Below are positions 63,767-64,000 of a stretch of 64,000 nucleotides of DNA, one piece after another. The position numbers were made by a program, and so were the translations under genes. Position 1 is the stretch's first letter. The number at the start of each line of letters is the position of its first letter. The stretch comes from Streptomyces xanthophaeus. Lineage in GTDB: Bacteria > Actinomycetota > Actinomycetes > Streptomycetales > Streptomycetaceae. The notes under the pieces were generated by a model, which ran no database searches, was not told where the DNA came from, and worked only from the letters and a program-made list of their open reading frames with translations. Where the stretch lies: positions 124,001-188,000 of the forward strand of contig NZ_CP076543.1 in the NCBI RefSeq assembly GCF_030440515.1. The letters are read 5' to 3'.

Positions 63767-64000
63767 TCAGGAGCCGGGTCCTTCGGCGGCGAGCAGTGCA
63801 CACTTCTCGAAGTTCATGCATCCGCAGGCCAGGCAGTCGGCGACGGCGTCCCGCAGGATCTTCGTCTGCTCGATGAACCGGTCCAGTTCGGGGAGCTTGC
63901 TCTCGGCGAGGGCACGCCACTGCCGGGTGGCGCCGCGCTCGGCGTCGCCGTCGAGCAGGCCGCGGATCTCGGCGAGGGTGAATCCGGCCCGCTGGGCCAT
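63767..64000 (-). CDS. MerR-family regulator with SoxR-like cysteines, C-terminal part
   Basis: The gene enters from the right edge. The last 77 residues have AGFTLAEIRGLLDGDAERGA (end of the winged helix), a dimerisation helix KLPELDRFIEQTKILRDAVA and the Cys cluster CLACGCMNFEKC. Its spacing, C-x2-C-x-C-x5-C, is that of the [2Fe-2S] ligands of SoxR. MerR proteins with this pattern sense redox-active compounds or metals. The DNA-binding head and any target lie outside the window. Confidence 0.7.
   Translation of the reverse strand: MAQRAGFTLAEIRGLLDGDAERGATRQWRALAESKLPELDRFIEQTKILRDAVADCLACGCMNFEKCALLAAEGPGS

Overview
The window is about 64 kb of very GC-rich DNA with dense coding on both strands. 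Nearly every gene shows strong third-position G/C. Organism-level markers are Ser/Thr kinases, SpoIIE-type phosphatases, a Pls/PosA-type synthetase, Tat and lipobox signals, GTG starts and a rare TTA codon. These point to an actinomycete, almost certainly Streptomyces. No tRNA, rRNA, CRISPR array or intact transposase was seen. All family calls come from reading translated sequence; no database search was run.

Layout. 0-5 kb: an LCAT-like lipase (cut by the window edge) behind a CHAT-domain protease, divergent from a Ser/Thr kinase with a lectin-like ectodomain that carries TTA as codon 2. 5-8 kb: small metabolic genes and an orphan histidine kinase. At 8 kb a 158-bp inverted-repeat element sits in a CTAG duplication between two convergent genes. 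8-13.6 kb: an M1 aminopeptidase and a Pls/PosA-type NRPS, both frameshifted. 13.7-17 kb: a Fur-family regulator divergent from katG. 18-20 kb: small enzymes and a TPR protein. 20-27 kb: a livJHMGF uptake operon, a carboxylesterase and a PaaX-type regulator. 27-34 kb: a secreted phytase with a PHO-box-like promoter, a metabolite:H+ symporter, a two-component system and a TAXI binding protein. 33.7-34.9 kb: an island with a long hairpin and gene debris. 35-37 kb: a secreted serine hydrolase and an endonuclease/exonuclease/phosphatase-family protein.

37.5-39.4 kb: a two-gene natural-product operon made of a tRNA-dependent cyclodipeptide synthase and a P450 that closely resembles Mycobacterium tuberculosis CYP121. 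The expected chemistry is cyclo(Tyr-Tyr) formation followed by oxidative aryl coupling (mycocyclosin type), but two P450 positions that contact substrate in CYP121 appear changed. 39.5-48 kb: an operator-linked hydrolase/regulator pair, a secreted M15-like peptidase, an APH-family kinase, a large Tat-exported beta-propeller amidohydrolase, an orphan AbiEii-like nucleotidyltransferase, an NTF2-like protein and a methyltransferase. 48.6-53 kb: GNAT, a PAS-GAF-SpoIIE phosphatase, a broken PAP2 phosphatase and a collapsed histidine kinase/LuxR regulator remnant.

54.6-59.9 kb: a three-gene operon of one lipoprotein and two tandem kinases, each fusing a cytoplasmic Ser/Thr kinase to an extracytoplasmic LivJ-like ligand-binding domain. 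They look like bacterial receptor kinases. 60-64 kb: a GH16-fold protein, RNase HI with a C-terminal Cys/His module, a damaged head-to-head histidine kinase/response regulator pair and a MerR-family regulator with a SoxR-like cysteine motif, cut by the window edge.

Caution on sequence quality: at least ten frame breaks lie in recognisable genes (Pls x3, M1 peptidase, PAP2, two histidine kinases, one response regulator, possibly the TPR gene), many in short G or C runs. Some are probably indel errors, but the losses of whole conserved segments in the PAP2 and two-component genes look like real deletions or assembly collapse.
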